Assembly: GCF_038181555.1 (NCBI RefSeq)
Contig: NZ_JBBWUA010000002.1
Coordinates: 62,001 to 126,000, forward strand
Direction: 5' to 3'
DNA length: 64,000 bases
DNA from: Desulfitobacterium sp038181555
GTDB lineage: Bacteria; Bacillota; Desulfitobacteriia; Desulfitobacteriales; Desulfitobacteriaceae
Below, piece after piece: positions 41,412 through 50,500 of this stretch. Numbering within the stretch: position 1 is the first letter of the stretch; every line of letters begins with the position of its first letter. The notes under the pieces are model-generated. The model searched no databases and was not told the origin of the DNA. It saw nothing but the letters and a program-made list of their open reading frames with translations. Position numbers and translations under genes: made by a program.

Positions 41412-41840
41412 TTATGGGTTCTTCGCTTCGTCTTTTACTCCTTCGAAGCCAAGAAAGCTATCATAGCAGGTCGGGTTCTGCTTAAAGAAACCCACTAATT
41501 TGTGCAAGGCTTGGATTGTGGAATCGGAGATATAATGTTCGATGGCCTCTGTCTCAGCCGGGATATCGCATTGACTATGAATGAGAAACAAAAACTCTTG
41601 CAACATCTGGTTTCTCTCCACCAGATAGTTCCCCTTCTGGCAGCCTTGTTCGGTTAAGACGATTTCCTCATAGGGTCGATAATTAATATAGCCTTGATTA
41701 TTAAGCCTTTGTAGTGCTTTAGATACCGAAGGAAGGGAGACCCCTAGCTTCTTGCTGATGTCGGTCACCCGAACCACACCCCTTGCCAAGGAGAACCGAT
41801 AAATTTCCTCTAAATAGTCCTCCATACTTGGTGAAAGCAC
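41412..41840 (-). CDS. DtxR/MntR-family metal-dependent regulator
   Basis: The protein opens SPSMEDYLEEIYRFS, as MntR does, followed by a winged helix (VTDISKKLGVSLPSVSKALQ) and a dimerisation region with candidate metal ligands (ETEAIEHYI, and a C-terminal segment with C and D residues). It is slightly under 150 residues and has no SH3 domain, thus MntR-like. GTG 41840 is chosen with GGGGG upstream; the frame is open to 41870. Next to feoAB, it probably controls iron (or manganese) uptake. Which metal cannot be told. Confidence 0.88.
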   Translation of the reverse strand: MLSPSMEDYLEEIYRFSLARGVVRVTDISKKLGVSLPSVSKALQRLNNQGYINYRPYEEIVLTEQGCQKGNYLVERNQMLQEFLFLIHSQCDIPAETEAIEHYISDSTIQALHKLVGFFKQNPTCYDSFLGFEGVKDEAKNP

Positions 41841-41940
41841 CTTTCTCACCCCCAAGGCTATAATAATCAACCTCTATTACTATATGCCTCGGCTATTTTG
41901 CTTTATGACCCAAGTCTTTGATTCTCCGTATATCCAGGGC

Positions 41941-41964
41941 ATATTCCCAAACGTTTGGGAATAT
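41941..41964. promoter_or_regulatory. 24-bp perfect palindrome
   Basis: ATATTCCCAAAC and its exact reverse complement are fused without a spacer, nine bases after the stop codon of the GGDEF/HD-GYP gene and about 100 bases upstream of the metalloregulator. It may be a protein-binding operator or a transcript-end hairpin; there is no T run. Confidence 0.5.
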
Positions 41965-41972
41965 GGCTATTC

Positions 41973-43766
41973 TTAAGTTGTAATTCCTCCGTTTTCAGGA
42001 GATTCATTAAGTAGGTCAATGAATATGGCAACGAGGTTAGGATCGAATTGGATACCGGAAAATCTCCGTAATTCGTCGATTCTATCCTCATAGGCCATCG
42101 CTTTCCGATAAGGCCGGTCGTTGCTCATACTATCATATGCATCCGCAATGGACAGAATCCGGCACTCTAAAGGTATTTCCTCACCGTCAAGTCCCAAGGG
42201 ATACCCTTGGCCATTCCACCATTCATGGTGTTTGAGAATAAAGTCAGATATATAAGCCAGATCCGGGGAAGCATTGGCGATTCGGTAACCAATCTCGCTG
42301 TGCTTCTTCATCTCTTCAAACTCCTCTTTATCGAGTTTCCCCGGCTTAAAGAGGATGGAATCGGGTATCCCCACCTTACCAATATCATGAAAACGAGCAA
42401 ATAGCGTCAGCCTGCTCTTCTCCAGCTCATCCATGCCAACTCTTCTTCCGACCTCTACCATCATTTGCTGCAGACGATCCGAATGTCCCTCAGTGATATA
42501 ATCTCTGGCTTCTAGGGTTTTCATAAGGATATCAACTGTCTTGCTTCTAGTGCTTTGACCTTGTAGTAGCTTATGGAAGTTCATTTGCTCTTCGGCTTCT
42601 TTAAGCACATTAGGCAGTGTTACCTGTTCACATAACTCACGATAACACACACCCATCGAAACACTAAGAAGCATCGATAGCTTTTTGCGATTAAAATGTT
42701 CTACCCCGGTATTGATCAAACGGTATATTTGTTCTACCTCTTCTTCAGCAGTATCCTTCAGGACAACCGTAAACTCATCGCCACCGATCCTAGCCACCAC
42801 ACCTTCGGGCGGGCAGGCTTCCTTAAGGATATTGGCAAAGGCGACTAAGTACTGATCTCCAGCTTCCTGGCCTAACGTATCATTGATGAGCTTTAAACCA
42901 TCGATATCGCACATAATGATACCCACTGACTTCGCATTGATCATAATATCCGCGATTTCCTGTTCAAAATACCATCTGTTATGGAGACCCGTTATAATAT
43001 CGTGCTCTGCATAAAAGCGCATCTGTTCCTCCGTGCGCTCTTGTTCAGTGACATCCTGCAAGACTCCGATGACTTTCAGAGGTGTTCCATCAGAATCCCT
43101 ATCCAAAATTGCAACAGAATGAAGAATCCTTTCCTCGCCATCAGAGTGTCTATTGATCCTAAATTTCACATCATAGCGTTCATCGAGCTTAATCAATTTC
43201 TGCAAGGCTTCGTCCATTTTGGGGCGGTCTTTCTTTTGCACTAACTCTTGAGCTACTTGCAACGGTAAGATAGGCGAATCATACGAAAACCCGTAAATGC
43301 GAAAGGATTCTTCGGACGCCCACATCTCTTTGGCGGCGAGCGTAATCTCCCAGTTCCCCACATGGGCAATCGCCTGAGCTCGCTTTAAACGATCACGGTT
43401 AATTGCTAACTCCGTGCTATAGATCCTTAGTTCATCATATTGTTGTTTAATTTCCTCATTCATTGCTTCTAACTCTTCATAAGTCGCCAGCAACTCCTGA
43501 TTGCCTTTTTGCAACTTTTCCTCAGCTAGATCAGCTTGGACCATGCTTTTGAAATTCCTATGCAGAATATAATAGATAATCGGCGTTGTGCCCAATAAAT
43601 ATACCCAACCAATATAGATACTCATCCCGTCAAAGACTTCATGATTGTTGAGTCTTAAGTTAGCTGCGATGCTATTTATGACAAAAATCAAGAGAGCACC
43701 TAAAAGAAAATAGGTGAGACATAGTCTTAATGGTTCATACTTATAATTCTTCTTGGTCTTCTGCAT
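41973..43766 (-). CDS. Membrane PAS-GGDEF-HD-GYP cyclic-di-GMP protein
   Basis: The 597-residue protein has two N-terminal membrane helices, a coiled coil (about 75-130), a PAS domain (about 130-250), a GGDEF domain with intact signature ARIGGDEFTVVL, and a C-terminal HD-GYP domain with HDIGKVGIPD, HHEWW and GQGYPLGLDGEEIPL. So both a diguanylate cyclase and a c-di-GMP phosphodiesterase could be active in one chain; which dominates cannot be read from sequence. It is divergent from the sensor kinase gene to the right. Confidence 0.94.
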   Translation of the reverse strand: MQKTKKNYKYEPLRLCLTYFLLGALLIFVINSIAANLRLNNHEVFDGMSIYIGWVYLLGTTPIIYYILHRNFKSMVQADLAEEKLQKGNQELLATYEELEAMNEEIKQQYDELRIYSTELAINRDRLKRAQAIAHVGNWEITLAAKEMWASEESFRIYGFSYDSPILPLQVAQELVQKKDRPKMDEALQKLIKLDERYDVKFRINRHSDGEERILHSVAILDRDSDGTPLKVIGVLQDVTEQERTEEQMRFYAEHDIITGLHNRWYFEQEIADIMINAKSVGIIMCDIDGLKLINDTLGQEAGDQYLVAFANILKEACPPEGVVARIGGDEFTVVLKDTAEEEVEQIYRLINTGVEHFNRKKLSMLLSVSMGVCYRELCEQVTLPNVLKEAEEQMNFHKLLQGQSTRSKTVDILMKTLEARDYITEGHSDRLQQMMVEVGRRVGMDELEKSRLTLFARFHDIGKVGIPDSILFKPGKLDKEEFEEMKKHSEIGYRIANASPDLAYISDFILKHHEWWNGQGYPLGLDGEEIPLECRILSIADAYDSMSNDRPYRKAMAYEDRIDELRRFSGIQFDPNLVAIFIDLLNESPENGGITT

Positions 43767-43901
43767 CCAAACCCACTCTCCCTCGTCAAGAAATTTCTAT
43801 ATATAGCTTGAAGTAAGAATACCGCAAAATCATTGAAAAAAATAGATTAATTCTCATTATCTCCACAAATTTAACATTCTTCGAACAAAAGCCATCCTAA
43901 G

Positions 43902-44007
43902 GCACTACCGAATATTACAAAATAGTGTGCGGTAGAGCATACAAACAAACTATGTTACAATTAGTCCGATAGCCTTAGCTAGTGAAAATGTCCTTAGGGC
44001 ACTACCG
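43902..44007. promoter_or_regulatory. Three copies of a CGGTAGTGC-like motif before the sensor kinase gene
   Basis: GCACTACCG occurs at 43902-43910 and 43999-44007, each preceded by a similar CCTWAGG-like stretch, and an inverted near-copy GCGGTAGAGC lies at 43929-43938. The last copy abuts the ribosome-binding site of the kinase gene. The arrangement suggests an operator shared by the divergent genes, possibly bound by the adjacent response regulator. Confidence 0.45.
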
Positions 44008-44018
44008 GAGGTGGTTCA

Positions 44019-45416
44019 ATGGAGCAGGAAAAATTTTTCTTATATCTCATGTATGGAATGGTTTATATCCTCATGGGTGTTTTTGCCTATGGCAAAAAAG
44101 AAAAAGAAGTTAGTCATATTCCCTTGGTAAGATCCCTGAAATATTTAGGGGTCTTTGGCATAACCCATGGCTTATCCGAGTGGCTGGCCATGGTCATGAT
44201 TATTGACTTATACCATGATCAATACAGTTACATATATTTAGCAAATCAAGTCCTAAAAGCGATTTCCTTTGCCTTTCTGATGTATTTTGGCATTAGCCTG
44301 CTACCAAATAAAACTAGATTTAAGAGCGTCTTAAATAAATTGCCGATTTCGTTATTTACTATTTGGCTTATTTATATCATTATCACCCTATCTAAACACG
44401 AAATAGCCTATCTCATTGCCAATCCAAAAATTAATGTATTCTTATTACGTTATTGTATGGCTCTCACTGGGAGCATTTCTTCTGCTTTTGCTTTATATAT
44501 GAATGCTAAATTGATGGGGGAGATAAATTCCCCGGAAATCGAGAAAAGATACAAACGATTGGCATATATTTTTTTAGTTTATGGATTAATCGATGGCTTA
44601 TTGTTAAAAGAAATGGATTTCTTTCCTGCTAACCTTATTAATAACTCATTTCTTGCCGAATTTAGTTTTTCGATCAAATTCGTCAATATTGCCATTGGCA
44701 TCGGCGTAATATATTTATTGTCAAAAGTCATGCAAACTTTTGGCTGGGAGCAAAAGGAGAAACTTAAGCAGCTGCAACAACAGAAAATTATCGATGAAGA
44801 AAGAAGTAAACTCGGCTTAGAAATTCATGATGGGATTATCCAAAACATCTATGCTGCAAGCCTGAAATTGCAATATGTTTTAGATAATACAACTCAGGAA
44901 ACAAAAACCACCGAATTGTTACAAGAAATAAAGTTGGATTTAGGAGATACTATCAAGAAGACACGGGAGTTTATTTCAAAAACCACCTTAGAAACGATAC
45001 CCTTGGAAGATTTGAAGGATCAAATTGAACGACTAGTAAAAGTATTTAACGAGAATCAAACTATCGAGTTCATCCTCAAGGCTCGCGCAGATTTATCTAC
45101 TTCAAGGCGTCTGTCCACCAGAAAATCAAGTCAGGTCTATTATATCGTGCAGGAGGCCATTAATAATGTGGTCAAACATTCAAGGGCTAAACACTCTGAA
45201 GTTTTATTGGATTTTAAACTCGAATACTTGCATATCAAGGTCATTGACAATGGTATAGGTATTTCGCTCAGCGATTTGAATAGTAAAGATAAATATGGCA
45301 TTCAGTCTATGAAAGAGAGAGCGCAACAAATCGATGGATTATTTAGTATAAAAAAGCTTAGGAAAGGAACGGAGGTAGAGCTAATTGTGCCCTATGAGCA
45401 AGGAAATCACAAATAA
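44019..45416 (+). CDS. Multi-helix sensor histidine kinase, NarX/HisKA_3 type
   Basis: About seven membrane helices fill the first 240 residues; they resemble no sensor family I can name. Then come a short coiled coil, HisKA_3 with phospho-accepting His in LGLEIHDGIIQNIYAASLK, and an HATPase_c domain (EAINNVVKHSRAKHSEV; IDNGIGIS; YGIQSMKERAQQ). GGAGGTGG precedes ATG 44019. The gene overlaps its response regulator. The signal may be a membrane or redox state, given the flavoprotein-like lipoprotein downstream; that is inference. Confidence 0.93.
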   Translation: MEQEKFFLYLMYGMVYILMGVFAYGKKEKEVSHIPLVRSLKYLGVFGITHGLSEWLAMVMIIDLYHDQYSYIYLANQVLKAISFAFLMYFGISLLPNKTRFKSVLNKLPISLFTIWLIYIIITLSKHEIAYLIANPKINVFLLRYCMALTGSISSAFALYMNAKLMGEINSPEIEKRYKRLAYIFLVYGLIDGLLLKEMDFFPANLINNSFLAEFSFSIKFVNIAIGIGVIYLLSKVMQTFGWEQKEKLKQLQQQKIIDEERSKLGLEIHDGIIQNIYAASLKLQYVLDNTTQETKTTELLQEIKLDLGDTIKKTREFISKTTLETIPLEDLKDQIERLVKVFNENQTIEFILKARADLSTSRRLSTRKSSQVYYIVQEAINNVVKHSRAKHSEVLLDFKLEYLHIKVIDNGIGISLSDLNSKDKYGIQSMKERAQQIDGLFSIKKLRKGTEVELIVPYEQGNHK

Positions 45417-46047
45417 AATAAAGGTACTCATTGTCGATGATCATAGCGTTGTGAGGAAAGGCCTGAAACTTTTTCTCGCTGCGAATGACCGCTTGGAGGT
45501 GTGTGCTGAAGCAGCAACCTTGAAGGAAGCTGTGAGTATGTCCGCCCAATGGAAACCTGATGTCGTTTTATTGGATTATAAGCTGCCCGATGGAGATGGG
45601 ATTATCGGTTGCATCAACATTAAGACCCAATCTCCCAAGACAAAAGTTATTATGTTAACGGCCTATACGGATGATGGGGTTGTGGTAGAAGCCATTCGAG
45701 CTGGTGTAGACGCCTATCTGCTTAAAGATATCGAAAGCAATAAGCTCATAGAGACAATCATCTCTGTTTATGAGGGAGAAAATGTTATCGATACATCGGC
45801 GACGGAAGATATATTTAATCACTTGCGAATCGATACTAAAAAGAACAGAGGTGATCATAATCTAAGCAATCAGGAGACCAAAATATTGCAAATGATTGCT
45901 CTTGGTATGATCAACAAAGAAATTGCTTTAGAAATTGGGGTTTCTGAGAACACAGTGCGTAATTATATTAGCAGAATGTTTAAGAAGATTAATGTATCCA
46001 ATCGAACAGAAGCTGCCAGCTACTGGCTTAGAAATAAATTCGAATAG
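45385..46047 (+). CDS. NarL/LuxR-family response regulator
   Basis: The receiver domain has VLIVDDHSVVRKGL, the phosphoacceptor Asp in VVLLDYKLPDGDG, and DAYLLKDIES; the C-terminal LuxR helix-turn-helix is QETKILQMIALGMINKEIA, continuing SENTVRNYISRMFKK. TTG 45385 is eight bases after GGAGGT; the ATG at 45394 is the alternative. It overlaps the kinase by about 30 bases, indicating coupled synthesis, and probably controls the lipoprotein gene 110 bases downstream. Confidence 0.94.
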   Translation: MCPMSKEITNKIKVLIVDDHSVVRKGLKLFLAANDRLEVCAEAATLKEAVSMSAQWKPDVVLLDYKLPDGDGIIGCINIKTQSPKTKVIMLTAYTDDGVVVEAIRAGVDAYLLKDIESNKLIETIISVYEGENVIDTSATEDIFNHLRIDTKKNRGDHNLSNQETKILQMIALGMINKEIALEIGVSENTVRNYISRMFKKINVSNRTEAASYWLRNKFE

Positions 46048-46085
46048 GTACATTTGTACCTATTTAGTGACAAAAGTAACTATTT
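46044..46085. promoter_or_regulatory. Palindrome and direct repeats before the FMN-binding lipoprotein gene
   Basis: ATAGGTACA-TT-TGTACCTAT is a 20-bp palindrome at 46044-46063, overlapping the regulator's stop codon. The half-site GTACCTATTT (46056) recurs as GTAACTATTT exactly 20 bases on (46076), two helical turns away. TACCTAT also fits the NarL heptamer pattern TACYYMT. It could bind the response regulator, or the palindrome may be a short terminator. Confidence 0.45.
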
Positions 46086-46156
46086 CGCCCTCTTTCATTC
46101 AATGCTAAGCTAATCCTGTAGGAGATCACATATAAATTTCAGGGAGGCATGTATCG

Positions 46157-47395
46157 ATGAAAAGGGTTTTATTAGCCGCGCTTTCTGTAGTACTAGTGAG
46201 CACATTAACACTCACGGGATGCACTAAAGCGGACCAAGCCAGTACGAATAATGCTGGACAACAGGGCCAAGCTACCGCAGTAAATACAGAAAAGGATGCC
46301 GGTGCTAAAGACGAGGGTCCAAAGTACGTCGATGGGTTGTACAGAGGCTCTTATAGTGATGAAATAGTAGTACGCTTTAAATTAGCAGACAACAATATCA
46401 CTGAAATATCTTTTCAGACCTTAAAGCACGGTGGTACCAATTACCGGGATCTCAAAGAAGGAGATGAGAAATACCCAATTCTTGTCCAAAACAATCAAGC
46501 CTTGGAGTATTTAACCGGCAAACCCCTCTCAGCTCTTGTCGACCTCGACGAACCCGGGGATTTTATCGATGACATCGATGGTTTTACCGGAGCTACCATT
46601 AGAACAAGTAAAATTCAATCCGCTGTCAATGATGCACTGAACAGAGGAGTTTACACACCAGATAATGTTGCCGATGTAAGCGCTAATACTAAGGACTATC
46701 CAAATGGATCCTATAGAGGTAATTTTGAAGGCCAAGTCCTCATCGGGTTTGACTTAGAAAACAATACCTTGAAAAATGTAAAATATCGTGCATTACAACA
46801 TGGCGGCACCAATTACCTTGAACTAAAAGAAGGGGATCCTAAATATGCGGTTGTTGAGCAACAAAATCAGTTAATCGCTCATTTAGAGGGTAAACACTTG
46901 TCCACTCTCAAGGACCTTTATACTCCAGGTAATTTTGTCAAAGATATCGATACCTACAGTGGATCAACCATTAGATCAAGCAAACTCATTTCCGCTGTCA
47001 ATGATGGTTTAAATAGAGGACCTTATAAGCCAGCAGAGGGCTTTGTGGGGACGATCATTGAATATGAAGACGGTAGATATAGAGGTGTTTTCGAAGATCA
47101 AGTACTCATTCAGTTTGACCTAGTGGGCAATGTTATAAAGGATATCAATTTCCGACTGTTATCTCATAACGGAAACAACTATCTCAAAATGAAGGAAGGC
47201 GATCCCCTCTATCCGGTGTATCAGCAAAACCTTCAAGCACTAGAGTATCTAGAAGGCAAGCCCCTATCCGCAATCTATGATCTCTATAAGCCCGGAGATT
47301 TTGTCAAGGATATCGACACCCACAGTGGTGCTACAATTAGAGGAAGCAAGATTCTCATGGCTATCAAAGATGCTTTGAATAGAGGCGTTTACTAA
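46157..47395 (+). CDS. Lipoprotein with three FMN-binding (flavinylation) repeats
   Basis: A lipoprotein signal ends at the lipobox LTGC (Cys22), followed by a polar linker. Three repeats of about 110 residues (about 59-166, 181-290 and 305-412) then follow, each of the form YRG...V..F.L..N.IK...F..L.H.G.NY..LKEGD..YP.....N..LEYL.GK.LS...DL..PGDF..DID..SGATIR.SK....V.DALNRG.Y. Each carries a D-X-X-(S/T)-G-(A/S)-T motif with the acceptor Thr at 147, 271 and 393, matching the site where ApbE attaches FMN covalently. So a surface protein with up to three flavins is predicted, suited to extracytoplasmic electron transfer. No apbE or partner reductase is in the window. It follows the two-component genes and ends at a strong terminator. 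Confidence 0.88.
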   Translation: MKRVLLAALSVVLVSTLTLTGCTKADQASTNNAGQQGQATAVNTEKDAGAKDEGPKYVDGLYRGSYSDEIVVRFKLADNNITEISFQTLKHGGTNYRDLKEGDEKYPILVQNNQALEYLTGKPLSALVDLDEPGDFIDDIDGFTGATIRTSKIQSAVNDALNRGVYTPDNVADVSANTKDYPNGSYRGNFEGQVLIGFDLENNTLKNVKYRALQHGGTNYLELKEGDPKYAVVEQQNQLIAHLEGKHLSTLKDLYTPGNFVKDIDTYSGSTIRSSKLISAVNDGLNRGPYKPAEGFVGTIIEYEDGRYRGVFEDQVLIQFDLVGNVIKDINFRLLSHNGNNYLKMKEGDPLYPVYQQNLQALEYLEGKPLSAIYDLYKPGDFVKDIDTHSGATIRGSKILMAIKDALNRGVY

Positions 47396-47423
47396 GCTGG
47401 AAATTTAATGTGATTTAATATTT

Positions 47424-47453
47424 AAGACCACGTCAGGTGATTGACGTGGTCTT
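47424..47453 (+). terminator. Terminator of the FMN-binding lipoprotein gene
   Basis: AAGACCACGTCA pairs perfectly with TGACGTGGTCTT around a 6-base loop, 29 bases after the stop codon. The downstream sequence is AT-rich without a long T run. It also lies between convergent genes and may work for both strands. Confidence 0.85.
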
Positions 47454-47582
47454 ATTGATATATTTAAATAAAGTAATTTCTTCGTTCTCAATCTTTCCGG
47501 AATGGAATGCGAAGAGAGGTATCCTTTGTTGTTTCGTCTATTTATTAGGCTTAATTAAACCTTCCAAACTTACGCAACCACC

Positions 47583-50500
47583 TCACGCCGTCTGGGTATC
47601 TTTATCTTGTTCTGCTAATTTTACTGAAAGAAGCTTGGATACACCCGACTCCTCCATGGATATACCATAGAGCACATCGGCTGCTTCCATGGTTCCTTTA
47701 CGGTGGGAGATGACTAGGAACTGAGTCGAATTAGCTAGACGATGGACATATTGAGCGAAGCGGCTCACGTTAGCATCATCCAAGGAGGCTTCGATCTCAT
47801 CAAGAATACAGAAGGGGCTCGGCTTGACTTTAAGCAGAGCAAAGAGTAAACCAATGGCTGTGAGAGCCCGTTCTCCCCCGGACAACAGGGAAAGAAGCTG
47901 GGCCTTTTTCCCGGGCGGCTGGGCGATAATCTCTACCCCTGTCTCCAGAAGATTATCCGGATCGACTAGCCGCAGTTCGGCAAAGCCGCCGTTGAATAGC
48001 TCTTTAAAGACCACCTGGAAGGCCTCATTGACTGCCGTAAAGCCTTCCTGAAAGCGTTCGGCCATGGTTACATCTAATTCACCGATCAGGTCGTGGAGGG
48101 AGTCATTCGCCTCTTCGAGATCTTGCTTTTGCACGGATAAAAACTCAAACCGCTCTTTATGCTTGGGGAATTCTTCGATGGCCGCTTGATTCACAGGGCC
48201 TAAGGATTCGAGCCGCTGTTTGATTTCTTGAACCCTAGCAGTCAATCCCCCTTGGCTTCGCTCTGTTTGGTAAGCCTGAGCCTCTTCCCAGGTTAAAGCA
48301 AATTCCTCTTGTAAGCGCTTATAACCGGTCTCCCACTCTGCATCCCAGCGGGCCAGCCTCACCTCTAAATTATGGAGCTTTTGCTCCAAGCCTTGCTGTT
48401 CTTGTCTTTGGCTTTGGGCTAAGCGTTCCTGCTCTATGAGCTCCTTGGATAGAACCTCACGCTCTTGGCGTAAGGCAACCAGTTTTTCCTGAGCTTGCTG
48501 CTGCAGCTCTGCCGTTTCTTGGCGTTGGGTATCCCAATCCCTTTGCTCTTGGACTATACGAGCTTTCCCCTCTTCTAACTCAACGAGGTCTTGGCGTTTT
48601 TGCTCGAGGAGTTGATTGCTTTCCAAGAGGATGGCCTGTCCTTCTTCAATGCGCTCAGTGGCTTGCTTAAGCTCTTGCTCCCACTTAGCCGCCTGAATCT
48701 TTGCTTGGGTCAAGCTCTCTTGCAGCACCTCTAGCTCGAGACTTGCCTTTTGATTTTGTTCTTCTTGCAGGCTTAAGGCCCCCTCTGCTTCATGGAGGCG
48801 TGCTTTATGCTGAAGCTGCTCCTCTTCTCTCCTTGTTTTTTGACGGAGCAGTTCCTCAACCTCTTGATTCATTCCTTCCAGACGAAGATTGAGGTCCGTA
48901 ATTTCAGCCTTCAGGCGCTGAATTTGTTCATGAAGGTTAAGCTGGTGGGTTCTTAGTACCGCTAGAGCGGATTTCAATTCTTGCTCTTCCCCGGCAAGTG
49001 CTTTGAGGCCTTCCTCTTGCCCTTGCATCCGGGTATTGAGTAGATTGATTTCTTCTTCAAGTTCCCGCAGCTGCCGACGTCGTGCTTCGCATTCCTGCTG
49101 CAGTTCCTGTAGTTCTCGAGATCGTCCTAAGATATTGGAACCTTTACGCTGGTAGCTACCCCCGGTCAAAGAGCCACCCGGATGAACCTGATCACCCTCC
49201 AAGGTGACGATCCGAGCACGGTATCCAGAAGCGCGCGCCACACGGGTCGCTGCCTCCATATCGGTAACCACGACGATTCTTCCCAGTTGGGATTCAAATG
49301 CCTTACGATATTTCTCCTGAAATGTGATGAGATCGACCGCCAACCCGATAAATCCAGGATCGTTGGCAACCTCTTTCGCTACGTTAGTTTGACCCCCTTG
49401 GATTACATCAAGGGGTAAAAACGTGGCCCGGCCCAAATTATGTGTTTTTAGAAAGTGGACGGCTTCCTTAGCACCCTTCTCCGTTTCGGCGACGATGTTC
49501 TGGATTCCCCCGCCTAAAGCTACCTCAATAGCCACCTCGTGACGTTCTTCCACCTGTAGCAAATCGGCTAAGGTACCACAAAGCTGTTGACAGGTTGCTA
49601 CGCCTTTCTTCTTTGCTTGCATGAGCTCGCGAACACCCCGTTGATAGCCTTCCAAGGAATCTTCAAGATTCTTTAGAGCATGATAGCGGGCTGATTTCTT
49701 TTCTAACTCGCCACTCATCTGGCGAAGCTCACTTTGCTTGACCTTGTTTTGCTCCCGGAGTTGCATCAGATCCTGCTGGATTTCCTCTAACTCTTGCCGA
49801 CTTTCCCGATGCCGATCCTCTTGGACCTTGATTTGGTCTAGGATAGCCTCTTCCTCTTGCTCATAAGTAGCGAGACTTGCTTCTTTATCCCTTTTTTCGC
49901 GAACCCATTGATTTTGACTTGCGCTGAGAGCATCTATTTGGTGCGTTACCCGGCTTATTTCCGCTGCTGATTCCGTGAGTTCTTTCTGAACTAAGGCTAG
50001 ATTCCCCCTTAGAGCTTCTAGCTCTTCTAGCCCATTTTTGGCTTTCGCCTCGGCAAAACGCTGCTCATCCTCTTGTAAAGTCTGATTAGATTCTTGGATG
50101 GTCTTGAGGAGAAGGGATTTTCTACTCTCAACAGATCTTAGTTGTTCTGCACTGCCGCGCACCTTCTCTTCGTTATCCTTAACTTCCGTTGTGACACGGG
50201 AAATTTGCTCATTGAGATAACCTTCCCGCTCCTTCCGAAGTCGTATCTCCTGGATGATTTCATTCAACGACTGATCGATCGCATAGGTTGTCTCTTGCTG
50301 CTTTTGAATCTTCTCATCGGCTTGATTGAGATTAACCTTGCTATAGAGGATTTCACTTTCCTTTTGGCCCAAAGCAGCTACCGTCTCAGCAATCGCTGCT
50401 TGAAGCTCCTCTGTTTCTTGGGCCGATGAGTTAAGCTTTGTCCGCACCTCTTTTAAGTCATGAGCAACAATCTCAATTTCTAGAGCCTTCTGCTCTGTAG

